This document shows positions 35,019-47,595 of a stretch of 64,000 nt of DNA, piece by piece. Positions within the stretch are counted from its first letter, which is position 1. Every line of letters begins with the position of its first letter. The position numbers and the translations under genes were made by a program. Below the pieces are notes generated by a model, which saw only the letters and a list, made by a program, of their open reading frames with translations, did not search any database and was not told the origin of the DNA. Origin of the DNA: Owenia fusiformis (taxonomy: Eukaryota > Annelida > Polychaeta > Sabellida > Oweniidae); NCBI GenBank assembly GCA_903813345.2, contig CAIIXF020000004.1, forward strand, positions 724,513-788,512, read 5' to 3'.

Positions 35019-38000
35019 TATTCAGTCCACTACTGTAAACATGTACTGTTGGTTATACTATTCATAAACAGTCCATTACTGTAAACATGTACTGTTGGTT
35101 ATACTATTCATGAACAGTCCACTACTGTAAACATGTACTGTTGGTTATACTATTCATAAACAGTCCACTACTGTAAACATGTACTGTTGGTTATACTATT
35201 CATAAACAGTCCATTACTGTAAACATGTACTGTTGGTTATACTATTCATGAACAGTCCACTACTGTAAACATGTACTGTTAGTTATACTATTCATGAACA
35301 GTCCACTACTGTAAACATGTACTGTTGGTTATACTATTCATAAACAGTCCATTACTGTAAACATGTACTGTTGGTTATACTATTCATGAACAGTCCACTA
35401 CTGTAAACATGTACTGTTGGTTATACTATTCATGAACAGTCCACTACTGTAAACATGTACTGTTGGTTATACTATTCATGAACAGTCCACTACTGTAAAC
35501 ATGTACTGTTGGTTATACTATTCATGAACAGTCCACTACTGTAAACATGTACTGTTGGTTATACTATTCATGAACAGTCCACTACTGTAAACATGTACTG
35601 TTGGTTATACTATTCATGAACAGTCCATTACTGTAAACATGTACTGTTGGTTATACTATTCATGAACAGTCCACTACTGTAAACATGTACTGTTGGTTAC
35701 ACTATTCATGAACAGTCCACTACTGTAAACATGTACTGTTGGTTATACTATTCATAAACAGTCCACTACTGTAAACATGTACTGTTGGTTATACTATTCA
35801 TAAACAGTCCACTACTGTAAACATGTACTGTTGGTTATACTATTCATGAACAGTCCACTACTGTAAACATGTACTGTTGGTTATACTATTCATAAACAGT
35901 CCATTACTGTAAACATGTACTGTTGGTTATACTATTCATGAACAGTCCACTACTGTAAACATGTACTGTTGGTTATACTATTCATGAACAGTCCACTACT
36001 GTAAACATGTACTGTTGGTTATACTATTCATAAACAGTCCATTACTGTAAACATGTACTGTTGGTTATACTATTCATGAACAGTCCACTACTGTAAACAT
36101 GTACTGTTGGTTATACTATTCATAAACAGTCCATTACTATAAACATGTACTGTTGGTTATACTATTCATGAACAGTCCACTACTGTAAACATGTACTGTT
36201 GGTTATACTATTCATAAACAGTCCATTACTGTAAACATGTACTGTTGGTTATACTATTCATGAACAGTCCACTACTGTAAACATGTACTGTTGGTTATAC
36301 TATTCATGAACAGTCCACTACTGTAAACATGTACTGTTGGTTATACTATTCATAAACAGTCCACTACTGTAAACATGTACTGTTGGTTATACTATTCATG
36401 AACAGTCCACTACTGTAAACATGTACTGTTGGTTATACTATTCATAAACAGTCCATTACTGTAAACATGTACTGTTGGTTATACTATTCATGAACAGTCC
36501 ACTACTGTAAACATGTACTGTTGGTTATACTATTCATAAACAGTCCACTACTGTAAACATGTACTGTTGGTTATACTATTCATAAACAGTCCATTACTGT
36601 AAACATGTACTGTTGGTTATACTATTCATGAACAGTCCACTACTGTAAACATGTACTGTTGGTTATACTATTCATAAACAGTCCATTACTGTAAACATGT
36701 ACTGTTGGTTATACTATTCATGAACAGTCCACTACTGTAAACATGTACTGTTGGTTATACTATTCATGAACAGTCCACTACTGTAAACATGTACTGTTGG
36801 TTATACTATTCATGAACAGTCCACTACTGTAAACATGTACTGTTGGTTATACTATTCATAAACAGTCCATTACTATAAACATGTACTGTTGGTTATACTA
36901 TTCATGAACAGTCCACTACTGTAAACATGTACTGTTGGTTATACTATTCATGAACAGTCCACTACTGTAAACATGTACTGTTGGTTATACTATTCATAAA
37001 CAGTCCATTACTGTAAAAATGTACTGTTGGTTATACTATTCATGAACAGTCCACTACTGTAAACATGTACTGTTGGTTATACTATTCATAAACAGTCCAC
37101 TACTGTAAACATGTACTGTTAGTTTGGCCACTTCATTAATTTAAATAAAAAACATGTACTGTTGGTTATACTATTCATAAACAGTACACTACTGTAAACA
37201 TGTACTGTTGGTTATACTATTCATAAACAGTCCACTACTGTAAACATGTACTGTTGGTTATACTATTCATGAACAGTCCACTACTGTAAACATGTACTGT
37301 TGGTTATACTATTCATAAACAGTCCATTACTGTAAACATGTACTGTTGGTTATACTATTCATGAACAGTCCACTACTGTAAACATGTACTGTTGGTTATA
37401 CTATTCATAAACAGTCCATTACTGTAAACATGTACTGTTGGTTATACTATTCATGAACAGTCCATTACTGTAAACATGTACTGTTGGTTATACTATTCAT
37501 AAACAGTCCATTACTGTAAACATGTACTGTTGGTTATACTATTCATGAACAGTCCACTACTGTAAACATGTACTGTTGGTTATACTATTCATAAACAGTC
37601 CACTACTGTAAACATGTACTGTTGGTTATACTATTCATAAACAGTCCACTACTGTAAACATGTACTGTTGGTTATACTATTCATGAACAGTCCACTACTG
37701 TAAACATGTACTGTTAGTTATACTATTCATGAACAGTCCACTACTGTAAACATGTACTGTTGGTTATACTATTCATGAACAGTCCACTACTGTAAACATG
37801 TACTGTTGGTTATACTATTCATAAACAGTCCACTACTGTAAACATGTACTGTTGGTTATATTATTCATAAACAGTCCATTACTATAAACATGTACTGTTG
37901 GTTATACTATTCATGAACAGTCCACTACTGTAAACATGTACTGTTGGTTATACTATTCATGAACAGTCCACTACTGTAAACATGTACTGTTGGTTATACT

Positions 38001-38160
38001 ATTCATAAACAGTCCATTACTGTAAACATGTACTGTTGGTTATACTATTCATGAACAGTCCACTACTGTAAACATGTACTGTTGGTTATACTATTCATAA
38101 ACAGTCCACTACTGTGAACATGTACTGTTAGTTTGGCCACTTCATTAATTTAAATAAAAA
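35019..38160. repeat. 46 bp satellite (about 66 copies)
   Basis: Strict 46 bp period, unit words CAGTCCACTACTG, AAACATGTACTGTTGG and TTATACTATTCATAAA. Two linked variants (CATAAACAGTCCATT and CATGAACAGTCCACT) often alternate, giving a 92 bp higher-order period. AACAGT and ACTGTT in each unit are inverted and could pair. The right flanking sequence AGTTTGGCCACTTCATTAAT occurs at 38130 and also inside the array at 37121, so a block of 1,009 bp was duplicated. The array lies in the putative intron between 34314 and 39000. Confidence 0.97.
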
Positions 38161-38346
38161 AAACACAAAATATATACAATCAAAATATAATTTTATTAAA
38201 CCAACACATGAATACTTAATAATAGCAAACAAAAAAGATATGATTCTGACAAAATTGTATAGAAGATAAGTTTCTATCCCACCATTCATTACAGTATAAG
38301 TACTGTATATGGTATGCCATAACATGATAATAGCCTGGTGAGTGTG

Positions 38347-38815
38347 GTTTTATGTATTCAACATGTGTTGTAAAGATGTTGTAAAGCCTTATGGTTATGA
38401 TGGTGCTGAAATATGAAACGAATGGAACAATCTTAAGGTCTATCAAGACAGACAACGAGGTTTAAGCCCCCCCCCCCATCCCCCCTCCCTTCAGAACTGT
38501 TTTATGTATTCAACATGTGTTGTAAAGATGTTGTAAAGCCTTATGGTTATGATGGTGCTGAAATATGAAACGAATGGAACAATCTTAAGTAGGTCTATCA
38601 AGACAGACAACGAGGTATAAGCCCCCATCTCCCCCTCCCTTCAGGACTGTTTTATGTATTCAACATGTGTTGTAAAGATGTTGTAAAGCCTTATGGTTAT
38701 GATGGTGCTGACATATAAATGAATGGTACAATCTTAATAAGGTATATCAAGACAGACAATAAGCCCCCCCCCATCCCCCCAATAAGGTATAAGCCCCCCC
38801 CCCTCTCCCTTCAGA
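38347..38815. repeat. About 150 bp tandem repeat (3 copies)
   Basis: Three copies start TTTTATGTATTCAACATG and end in a C-rich tract of variable length before CCCTTCAGAAC. The last copy has lost part of its 3' half, and its C tract is duplicated. Confidence 0.9.
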
Positions 38816-38999
38816 ACAAGCACGGTATAGTCTGCTACTCATGGGGTTTGCAGTAATAATATCTGAAAAGACAACGAGCAATCGGAAAAAACAAAATCTC
38901 TCAAACAGGTGATTTTAGTAATAACAGCTTGAGTAAATTTCATGCTGCAAATTCTGCTAAGCCCCTGTTGAAGATGTCTATGTGTGTGTATCTATTTAC

Positions 39000-39073
39000 C
39001 AACTCTGTATTCAGAAGGTTTAAAGCCTATATCATCTTTGACTTCTGATGCAGTTATAATATAGCTGGAGTAA
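39000..39073 (-). CDS. Candidate 74 bp exon (minus-strand chain 2)
   Basis: On the minus strand, an acceptor (CAAAGTTTCAG) and donor (GTAAAT) frame 74 bases. Only one of three frames is open; it reads YSSYIITASEVKDDIG then FKPSEYRV. It begins with the last base of a split codon and ends with one base, which joins in phase to the exon at 34260-34314. No upstream exon with the required phase was found, so the 5' part of the gene is missing or lies in DNA I could not resolve. Family unknown. Confidence 0.4.
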
Positions 39074-39140
39074 CTGAAACTTTGTATATCAAAATTAGGC
39101 TAAATGTGACTTTCAATCAGTTTTCATACCCCCCCTCTCC

Positions 39141-39310
39141 CTAATGATCTAGTCCATATTCCCATCCCACCATGCCTTTTATCATTTTCCCAGGAAAGCA
39201 AGTCAAAGTTATGGTGACTTTTGACTCATAATTTCTCCAGTTGTTCGGCTGTTGTTCAAAGTGAATGTTTAGGGGAACCATGTCAGAAGATGACATACAA
39301 ATATTCAAGC
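39141..39310 (-). CDS. Possible exon behind a strong acceptor
   Basis: The minus strand has a very pyrimidine-rich acceptor (GTTTTGTTTTTTATTAG). After it one frame is open for 56 codons to a stop, including VPLNIHFEQQPNNWRNY. No good donor exists in a phase that fits the exon at 39000-39073. It could be an alternative terminal exon or chance. Confidence 0.22.
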
Positions 39311-39427
39311 TAATAAAAAACAAAACAAAAAACAGGGAGCAATGCACTTTGAAGGCTTGCAATCCCCTTATTACCAATGGTTGTCATGTACATATAGTCC
39401 ATTTCATTCCGAAAATTTTTCAATAAC

Positions 39428-39591
39428 TGTTCTGAACGTCACACTGTATATCTGAACATCTCTCTATGTGAACACTTTTTCTCATTGACACACAGGTTAA
39501 TAAAACCTTGAAATGTGAACACCTTACAATGCAAACATTTTTGGTCAGTCCCAGAGGTGTTCATAGTTCAAACTAAACAGATTTTATTGTA
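39428..39591. mobile_element. Decayed CAGTAAAACC-type MITE
   Basis: Family words (CTGAACATCTCTCTATGTG, AATGTGAACACC, TTTTGGTCAGTCCCAGAGG) lead to a right end ACAGATTTTATTGTA. The left end has decayed. Confidence 0.6.
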
Positions 39592-40772
39592 CTTGCTTCT
39601 AATACACTTGGTTCAGACTATGACTATCAGAGTAGCCTCTAACAAATACCACACCACCAATCAACAAAGAATTCCTCTACTTATAATTCTGCACCTACTT
39701 CAGCCTTACTACACACACAGCCTAACAAATTCCTGGCTATTATTTCACAGAAATGTAATACATCATTTTACAATATTCTACAAATTCTTTGGCTGCTGAT
39801 TTCATATATCAATCAACAGGAATACTAAAAGATAAAAGCAGATACCCTTTCAAACGTTTCACATTTATGTTTAGGACTATATACGCTTTTTCTTTTTGTG
39901 GTTTGGATTTCTGGTGGTTCTGGATTGTGATACAATGAGCTTGCACAGTGGTATCATGGCTATTAGGCACGAGGCTATATGTACTAAGCAAGCTCGGTAG
40001 TACTTTCAGTTTAACATAGATCCTAAAATACTAAGGGTATGTTGGAGTCTGGTTAGTAACAATGTGGATGGTGACGTCACATATCATCATTTCTATGTTA
40101 AATCATTGTTAGATTTGCAGCCTGTACTTTCATTTGAAGTACTGTCTCAAGCATTACATATCATACATAAAGAAGGAATCTTTATTCAGAATTATGTTTG
40201 ATGATTACTGGGATATTTGGGGTTTGTTCATGAAAAATATTTCCTCAAAATATTTGGGTCTTGAATAGAACAAGGTAACTGTTTTGTAAAGGAACTGTAG
40301 AGAGAGTTATCTCTCAAAAGCTTGACCCCAAACTCACATTTTTCTCACTACTATCTTGGCATATAATTTAACTTTTCCTCAGTGCTGCTTGGTGCCTTTT
40401 CTTGCAAAAGTGATCAGTGTATGATCTCCTAGCATTTGACAGCATATAACATCCAGTTGCAGATGCTTCAAAATTGAAGTATGAAATACTGAGACATTTT
40501 GACTATAATGGGTAAATTGTGTTTTTTCAACCACGTTAAGAAAAAATCCATGGAGCTCACTCAATATTTCAAACTCTATTCTCTGAGCATGAGGGTCACA
40601 ATTGTAAAATGCTTCACATACTTCAGGTTTACTTCCTGAAGATTAAGCACAGAGGATGAGTCTTCAATAAACTAATAGACCTGAAATAACTTGAATAAGG
40701 CAACTCGAATAATATTGATTGCTGGAAGAACAGCCACTTCCTTTTAATCTGATTATAAACTTTATCATTTGA
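39592..40772. other. No gene seen
   Basis: Unique AT-rich sequence without a supportable exon or repeat. Confidence 0.45.
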
Positions 40773-41110
40773 TCATCTAAGAATAGCTATCAAAGAATGT
40801 GATCAGATCATATTGATTTTTGGCATGAATCATTCATATGAACGAAGCACTGGGTATATAGGTATACTTGACACAGTTACATGATCCTCTATTATATAAC
40901 ATCCATCATCTAAGAATAGCTATCAAAGAATGTGATCAGATCAAATTGATTTTTGACATGAATCATTAATATGAACGAAGCACTGGGTATATAGTTATTC
41001 TTGACATATTTATATGTAACTATATCATAATACACTGTAACATCTATCATGATGCATAAGGATTTTATTTCTGAATCATTCATGAGAACAAAGCACCAGG
41101 TATATAGTGT
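40773..41110. repeat. About 140 bp diverged tandem repeat (2.5 copies)
   Basis: Copies share ATCTAAGAATAGCTATCAAAG, GTGATCAGATCA and AACGAAGCACTGGGTATATA words at about 40780 and 40915. The third copy, from about 41050, is partial. Confidence 0.8.
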
Positions 41111-41977
41111 ATTACTTCTACATGTATTTATGATGAGCCATGGGTGTAGGGCTATTTTTATGAGTAACAAGCCACCATGGGAACATGAGTTGCGTGTAAA
41201 GAAAAAACGAGGGTTCAGGGGGGTTTGGGGAGTTCTACCCCAGAAAATTTTGAAGTTTAGTTGTATTTTTGAAGTGTTTTTGCAGTCATCTGGAACGCCT
41301 GTGCATACCAGGCGTACCAGTCGCTACGCCAATGTGAGAAACATATGCAACTTCATATGAAACCATAACGATACCCTATTAGACTGAAATCAAAATGAAA
41401 TTATCGAAAGAGTAATCTTTGTTGATTGATATTGTGTGTTAGATGTTGTTATATTTTCTATATGTTTTAATAAAAAATCAGAAATCAAACCATGATTTAT
41501 CTATATTAAAAAATTTCTGTTATTAGAAATAATTAAAATAAATGTATCTTCATTATTTGAAATATTCTCACTGATAAACTACTCCAACTGGGATGCTCGT
41601 TTACTGGATGATGAATAAGAAATGAGAGGAGTCATGGGGTACAAATATGAAAAGGAGGAGATTACCCAGAATTCAAAGGTAACCCTATCTTTCTATATTA
41701 ATGCACATCATCTTCACATGAAGATAGGTTCATCTAGGAATGCTGGGTAATCCCTCCCCGTCCACTGACAAATATGTAAATATCTCCATGAGTCATATAA
41801 TCAGATATTAGAAACAATTAAAACCTTAGAAAATTCATTAGATGAAATTAATCATCCCTGAACAAGATGGAGTCAAATCTAAAGATAAAGGGTTACCCTG
41901 AGAACATATGCAAGTGTCCTATACTCTGACAATAGCCAATAATCCAATATAAATGAATAAACACATGGAGCACACTG

Positions 41978-42067
41978 CATCTCGAACTCGCAACCTCGTG
42001 GTTACGGCGCCCAATCGCCTAGCCTGAGCGTGTCTGGCGCCTAAGCCCTCTCGGCCAACTCGACAAC
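41978..42067 (-). mobile_element. tRNA-Leu-derived SINE head
   Basis: On the minus strand an A-box-like word GTTGGCCGAGAGG (at 42046-42059) and a B-box-like word GGTTGCGAGTTCGAG (at 41981-41995) are spaced as in a leucine tRNA, and GGCGCCAGACACGC resembles the anticodon arm of tRNA-Leu. The acceptor stem does not close, so it is not a functional tRNA gene. The SINE body should extend toward lower coordinates; its end was not located. Confidence 0.7.
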
Positions 42068-43739
42068 CCCAAAAAATTTGTTTTGTTAGTCGATCTGACT
42101 AGGGGCAGCTGATGTTAACGCTCAAACACACCAGAGGATCTAGATGTCCCATATACTGTCATAAGTTAGATTTCAACATTGAGTGAGTACTTCAGAGTCT
42201 AGCTTAATGTTATGTGGAGTGCTGTCTTTTTGCAGTGTCTAGATAATAAAACTTATTCCATATTTTCTTTATGCACCTCTAAGCATTTTGCGATTTATTT
42301 CATGGCTCAGGAGAATCTTGTCTGCAAATGGATGATCACTAGATCACGTTAAACGAATAAAACCAATAGAATATGGTTCAAATAATCTCCTCTGGATATA
42401 ATCTACACAAAAGGTGAAGTTGCAGGATAATATTGATCTTTATGAATACCTATATGAACACCTCAAATACGAACACCTTTTCTAGATGTCCCATTCACTG
42501 TCATAAAGAGTCTAACTCCTTATAATGTGAACACTCAAGTTCTCAAATTGAACACTTTAAGCAAATTCAATGTGCACTTCTGGCCCTTTAAAAGAGAGCT
42601 TCGTCTAATCTTATTGTATATGATACAAAAACATTATGACTTTAATCCACATTTCTACGTAACCAGGTTAGCACATGCTCAGCTCCAACCACTTGAGAAA
42701 ATGAATGATTTTATGAATGCTACCCTGTGTTCATAATCTAGCTCACCATACTCTGACTAAAACAAATCCTTTACAGTTGAGGTTTAACCAATCAGAGAGT
42801 ACTCAAACTGATACCAAAATATTAACATGTGCTAGAACAGAACTATATTTGAGAGATGAAACGCCTGATTAACTTGAGTGAGTTCAAAGATTTATTGGTT
42901 ACTTTAAGAGTATGTAAAGTCATTTTGGCAAAGGGTACATGAATAGGAAATTCAGCTGGAAAAGTAAGTTAAACCCCAATGTTAGTAAAGTTTACATAAT
43001 AGTGGATTATACTAATCTTATCCAGCAAATATTATGTGCTATTGTATGCAGAGATTAGCCTCTCAGTTTGCCTAACTTTTGTGAAGTTCATTTTGAACTA
43101 TTTCATTTGACTTTCGGCAATGAAATATTCAATAGTTTCATATTGTTTTTTTAAAAGATGTACCTCCTAGGCTCTGATATTCAGGTTATAGTAAACATAT
43201 TTTAAATATCAACATGCGTTTATGTTTCTACTTAATGCATTAGATGAATGTTTGTTAAAAGAAATATTTCTATATCACGAAAATAAGTTTTGAAAAAAGG
43301 CATGCAGTCGGTCTTGCTGGACTTATGTTTCAAAAAAAATTTGATCTTATGTCATAAAAAAAACGAATCATTATTTGGTCTGGTCTTATCCTGACTCAGA
43401 TCAGGCCAATCAAAATAAAGCCACCCAATCAAAAGTAAACTCATTACTTTTCTGCCTTTTACTATAAGATGGAGGCATTTAACTACTTTTTGGGTCATTT
43501 AGATCTTATCACCTTCAAAGTAGTGAATTTGTCTATCTAATCAGTTTATTTGGCTTTTGGCCTCAGTTTAACTATTGGCAGGCATAGCAATGACTTTCTG
43601 AGTGTTGCATTAACTTGCCAAGAATTGAATTAGCTTGCTACTGCATGCAGTTCTCAATGAATAAAAGTAACATCCTGATGTCATTTTTGGATATTTCATG
43701 ACAGAATTTATTAAAATCATGAACAATTTGAGGATATGA
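42068..43739. other. No gene seen
   Basis: Unique sequence. Family words TCAAATACGAACACC and AATGTGAACACTC at 42460-42550 suggest a decayed CAGTAAAACC-type MITE. ACCAATCAGAGAG near 42788 matches the CCAAT word of the 24.4 kb minisatellite. Confidence 0.4.
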
Positions 43740-44110
43740 ATACCCTGCGTGCGGTCTAGTTATAAACTACCCTCGACTGTAGCCCTGCCCCAATCACCAA
43801 TGCCTGTCACAGTCCGGGTCATAAATCATTTCAAACCTAACATGCTGATCTTTTCTCAATCAATCAGCGAGCTGGAAGGAAAACATGCTTAAATGCGTGC
43901 TCATTAACCTTTACGATGATGTCAGACACACTTGGAGACTCCATGTATCTGTTAATGTCAAAAGCTCAGAAGATTAATTACCCCTTGATCCAGAGCCACT
44001 GCTTTGTTTACTAGCCTTATCAGGCATTCTGAGATAAGCATAGCATAGATTTCTCTAATGCTATGAAGGCTAGCTTAATTAACCCACATAAAGAATGTCT
44101 GTTTAAAGTG
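43740..44110. promoter_or_regulatory. Candidate regulatory block
   Basis: A GC- and CpG-richer, non-repetitive stretch in AT-rich surroundings. It contains homeodomain-type words (TTAATTACC, TCATTAACC, TTAATTAACC), a Sox-type CTTTGTTT, two GATA-type words (TTATCA, GAGATAAG) and TGATTGATTG on the minus strand. A minus-strand frame of about 33 codons (MESPSVSDIIVKVNEH) lies inside, so a short exon is the alternative. Confidence 0.3.
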
Positions 44111-44577
44111 ATTTAAAAACTAGTTTAACTTTGTTTCTGAAAATGATGAACCCTACTATTGGATTCTCTTGTCCAATAAGTACCAAATGGTGAAATCTTA
44201 AGAAAATTGATCCAGTAAAACTCCTAGATATTACTCATTAAGAAGTGTGGGTCATTTCTCAAATATAACATTTGAATTTTCAGAGAGAAACAATTTCTTG
44301 GAATTTCTACTTCTCCACTGGTAAAATGTTACAATTAAAGCACTTTTGCAACTACTTATTTCAACAAAATTTTACTTGCAATTAGACTTTTCAAATATCT
44401 TTCACCATCCATAATTCTTTTCTTTTAGTAACAATTTTGACTTTAGGAAATATGTACCTTAACAAGATCAATGTACGTAGAACTTTCCGTTTTGCTATAG
44501 TATTTTACCATTAACACAAGGATTTTTCGAGTGAATATATAAAATATATATTATAGGTACTTAATATTTGTTACTAC

Positions 44578-44860
44578 ATGTTTATATTTTGATTTCTATG
44601 TACTACAGACTTATCTCAATAGCATAGATCCAACTTTGCAAAAATAAATAGTTGCAAAGTATTGTTTATGAAGTATTGAATATCAATTACCTTCGGATTT
44701 ATGTGTGTTTTTGTTTTTTATGTGTCATTTTCTTGTCTTTATACTTGCTACTATAGCTTTATATTTTGATTTTCAAGTGCAATATACTGTCCTTCATAAT
44801 ATGGATCCAACTTTATAAAAAAATATTGTTGCAAAGTATTGTTAATCATGTGTTTCACCA
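44578..44860. repeat. Diverged duplication
   Basis: Two segments about 180 bp apart share TTTATATTTTGATTT, GATCCAACTTT and GTTGCAAAGTATTGTT. Confidence 0.65.
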
Positions 44861-45854
44861 AGAGAAGATTTTAGAAAATGCTCTAGAATTTCCCGTACAA
44901 AAAGTAGATTTTAACTTTATTCTGATTTAGCATAATTTCAGAACAGAAGTTTAAAAACAAATCAATTTTGAACCCTGAAATTAACCCGGTCATCTCTTGC
45001 TAACAGTCATGTCACAAACTTTTGTATATTCTTGCTAGAATTGAACAAAACCGTATTTTGAAATTCAAAAGTGTTAACATTGTCAATAGGGCTGCACAGC
45101 AGCAAGCTTAGTAAACATACGCTACTGGCCTACAAGGGTGTAATTAATCACCCAACTTGCTTGACATAAGAAAGTTCAATTTTAGCAGCTTTTACCCTAG
45201 TGTGCAGAGTAAATGACCATATATAGAATGCTGTCCTTAGTTTGACCACGAACTGTGAATGGCTCAATGAGTTCAGAGATATTTTTGTATACTGAAAGAG
45301 TGAAGACGAAGCTTTCTTTCAAGAAGCAAAGTCGAAAAAATGCTAAGAGGTAGGATATGAACTGTTTCATTCATATAGTTCGGAAAAATTTTCTCCCAAG
45401 ATGAGACGACATCATTAAAAAAGCTTTCAGTTAACTCAATAGGCCTGCCTTAATGAAATACATGATGGCCTTGAAACATTCTTGGTGGTGATTAAGGGGC
45501 CATTTCAAACTGTTAACAATTGTTAAAAAAGTAATTTAAGGACTGATTAGCCCCTTTGTTCTTCTCAAAACTTAATCTCATTACCTATCTGAATCTTTAT
45601 AGCTATAGTTCAGTAAGATTTTACATCCGAAAGCTGAGTAACTGTTAAACTGACATTGAAATTTTATCCAACCCCTTTATAAATACTCAAAATACAATTT
45701 TATGCTCACTGTTTATGAAACAGTAGGAAATTGTTTTAATCATTTTTTGCTCTTGGCCTGCAATCAACAATTTCCAACTGCTACATGCGTTTTTATGTAT
45801 ACTGGTTGCTCCTAAAAGTTGATGTTTACTTGACTCAATTAGTTCAGTTACAAA

Positions 45855-45983
45855 TACAGTAAAACCTGACTTAGTGAATACCTCTCTCTTGTGGACACCC
45901 TTCTTCCACACCCTCTCTGCCCCTACCAACACTGAACATTTTTTCTCAGCAAAAGAAAGTTCAATAACAGGCTTTACTGTGTA
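45855..45983. mobile_element. CAGTAAAACC-type MITE without internal expansion
   Basis: Ends TACAGTAAAACCTGAC and AACAGGCTTTACTGTGTA are inverted and TA-bounded. At about 129 bp it represents the unexpanded state of the family, with GAATACCTCTCTC and AACACTGAACATTTT words inside. Confidence 0.85.
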
Positions 45984-46270
45984 TATACTCTTGCTTCAAA
46001 GTTCGGGAAATTCCGTTATAACCGCCATCTTAATCGAACTTTGACCAAAAGAGCCATAAGAAACAAAAAGACCTCGTTCTGCCAACTAACCCAGACAATC
46101 CGCAGTTCCAATATATTAGAAGTTACATTTTGAGTTCTAGAATGCATTGAGGTAGGTTTCTTAAGTGGAAGGGGCGTAGATAATTCTCCCAAGTTGTTAT
46201 CGTACAGGCAAATGTATGCGCTCAGTACAGGACTAAAGTCCTGGTACGGGATAAGAACTGGCTGGGCTCT

Positions 46271-46403
46271 TTGATGAGATATTGCATGATTTCGTCAGGA
46301 TTTTGTCTAAAATTCAAACAAACGGCTCCAAAAAATGGCGATATTCGAAAACTGGACGAAATGTTGTTAACATCTGACACTAGTATGAATCAAATGATCA
46401 GAT
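46271..46403 (+). CDS. Possible first coding exon
   Basis: A plus-strand frame starts MMRYCMISSGFCLKF and runs 44 codons to a strong donor (CAGAT then GTAAGT). A second plus frame over the same bases (ELAGLFDEILHDFVRILSK) is also open to a stop at about 46379, so the coding frame is ambiguous. No partner exon was found. Confidence 0.22.
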
Positions 46404-46775
46404 GTAAGTGGCCACTGTCTTGCCACACATGTAAATCTATGAATCATGAATCTTTGCTCAAAAAGTAACAAATGTTCCGACTCCAAGGCTAGGTCTACAA
46501 ATTCATGTTAGGTAAGAGTTACTGTTCTATGGAGTACCTATAATTTGGTCTTTAGCATTCAATGCGCGACTGGGTTAAGGCACTGATAAGTTTATAACCT
46601 ACAAGGTTGAAATCTAGGCTGGGAATAAATATTCTGAAATTGGAAAATGACCCAATTTCTGCTATGGATTTCGCCGGATTTCAGTTTAAAAATGTGATCA
46701 TACAGTCAAGATTGCAAGGTCTGGGCCCATGAACATCCAAATTATATGATATAAAATACTAAAAACAAAACTTAC

Positions 46776-46865
46776 ATTTAACTTTTCAACTGTAGATCTA
46801 CCGATTTCCAGTGAACACGATTTAAATCCAATTATAAGTTTGCAAATGTACGACAGAGAACTCCA
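46776..46865 (-). CDS. Possible 90 bp exon
   Basis: On the minus strand an AG (GAAGTTCAG) and a strong donor (AAAT then GTAAGTTTTG) frame 30 open codons in phase 0, including WSSLSYICKLIIGFK and SLEIGRSTVEKLN. The same frame is open about 15 codons upstream. A TATA-like word (ATATATATAG) lies near 46930, upstream on this strand, and an ATG in another frame follows it. The pyrimidine tract is weak. Family unknown. Confidence 0.28.
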
Positions 46866-47595
46866 CTGAACTTCAATATGGAGACTGGCTGTTCCATTCT
46901 AGACTCGCACCCCTTCAATCGAAACAACTATATATATCCATTTTGCACAAATTACTGCAACAAAACTGCAACTTTATTTTGAAATCTCTAGTAAATTGTA
47001 TGTTTTAATTTTATGTCACATGGTAATTGGAAAATACCTGTTCATATTTCTAAAGAGAATTGAAAGATCAACGAGATAAGGGAAGTGTGTTTACAAAAAT
47101 GATCAACTTATGATCAGTGGAGCTAGTGCGGTGATTTACAGAAGTTTCGTATTTGTAAATTTTAGCACAATGGGCAACATAGTGGAACACCAACCAATAG
47201 TGCCAATAGTCATGTAACAGAATGATTGAAAAACAAATGAATGAAACCTGTAGTATATTTATATATATTTATAAATGATGTGGATTTTGATCAGATAATA
47301 GCATACCTTACAGCCTTCCACTTGATTTTAAATATTCCGAATTCCAAAAGATGCCACAAAAATCAGAGGGTTGGTGGTCTACTTCAACATCTAAATGTTA
47401 GGCAACTAACTTCACAATTTCGAAAAATAGACTGCATTACAATACCAAAAAAACATCTGACAGCTTGTTATTAACAGTTTTTCCAGAACAGAATTGTGGA
47501 AGATAAAAATACAATACAACAGTGATTATTTGTAAGTAGTCAAAAATAAAGTCAGGTGGATATTTAACTAACCTTATCTAAACCAGATTGAGTAT
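46866..47595. other. No gene seen
   Basis: Unique AT-rich DNA apart from the TATA-like word near 46930. Confidence 0.45.

Noticed and set aside
41978-42067. Functional tRNA-Leu gene
   Set aside because: The acceptor stem does not pair and the B box is altered; it is a SINE head instead.
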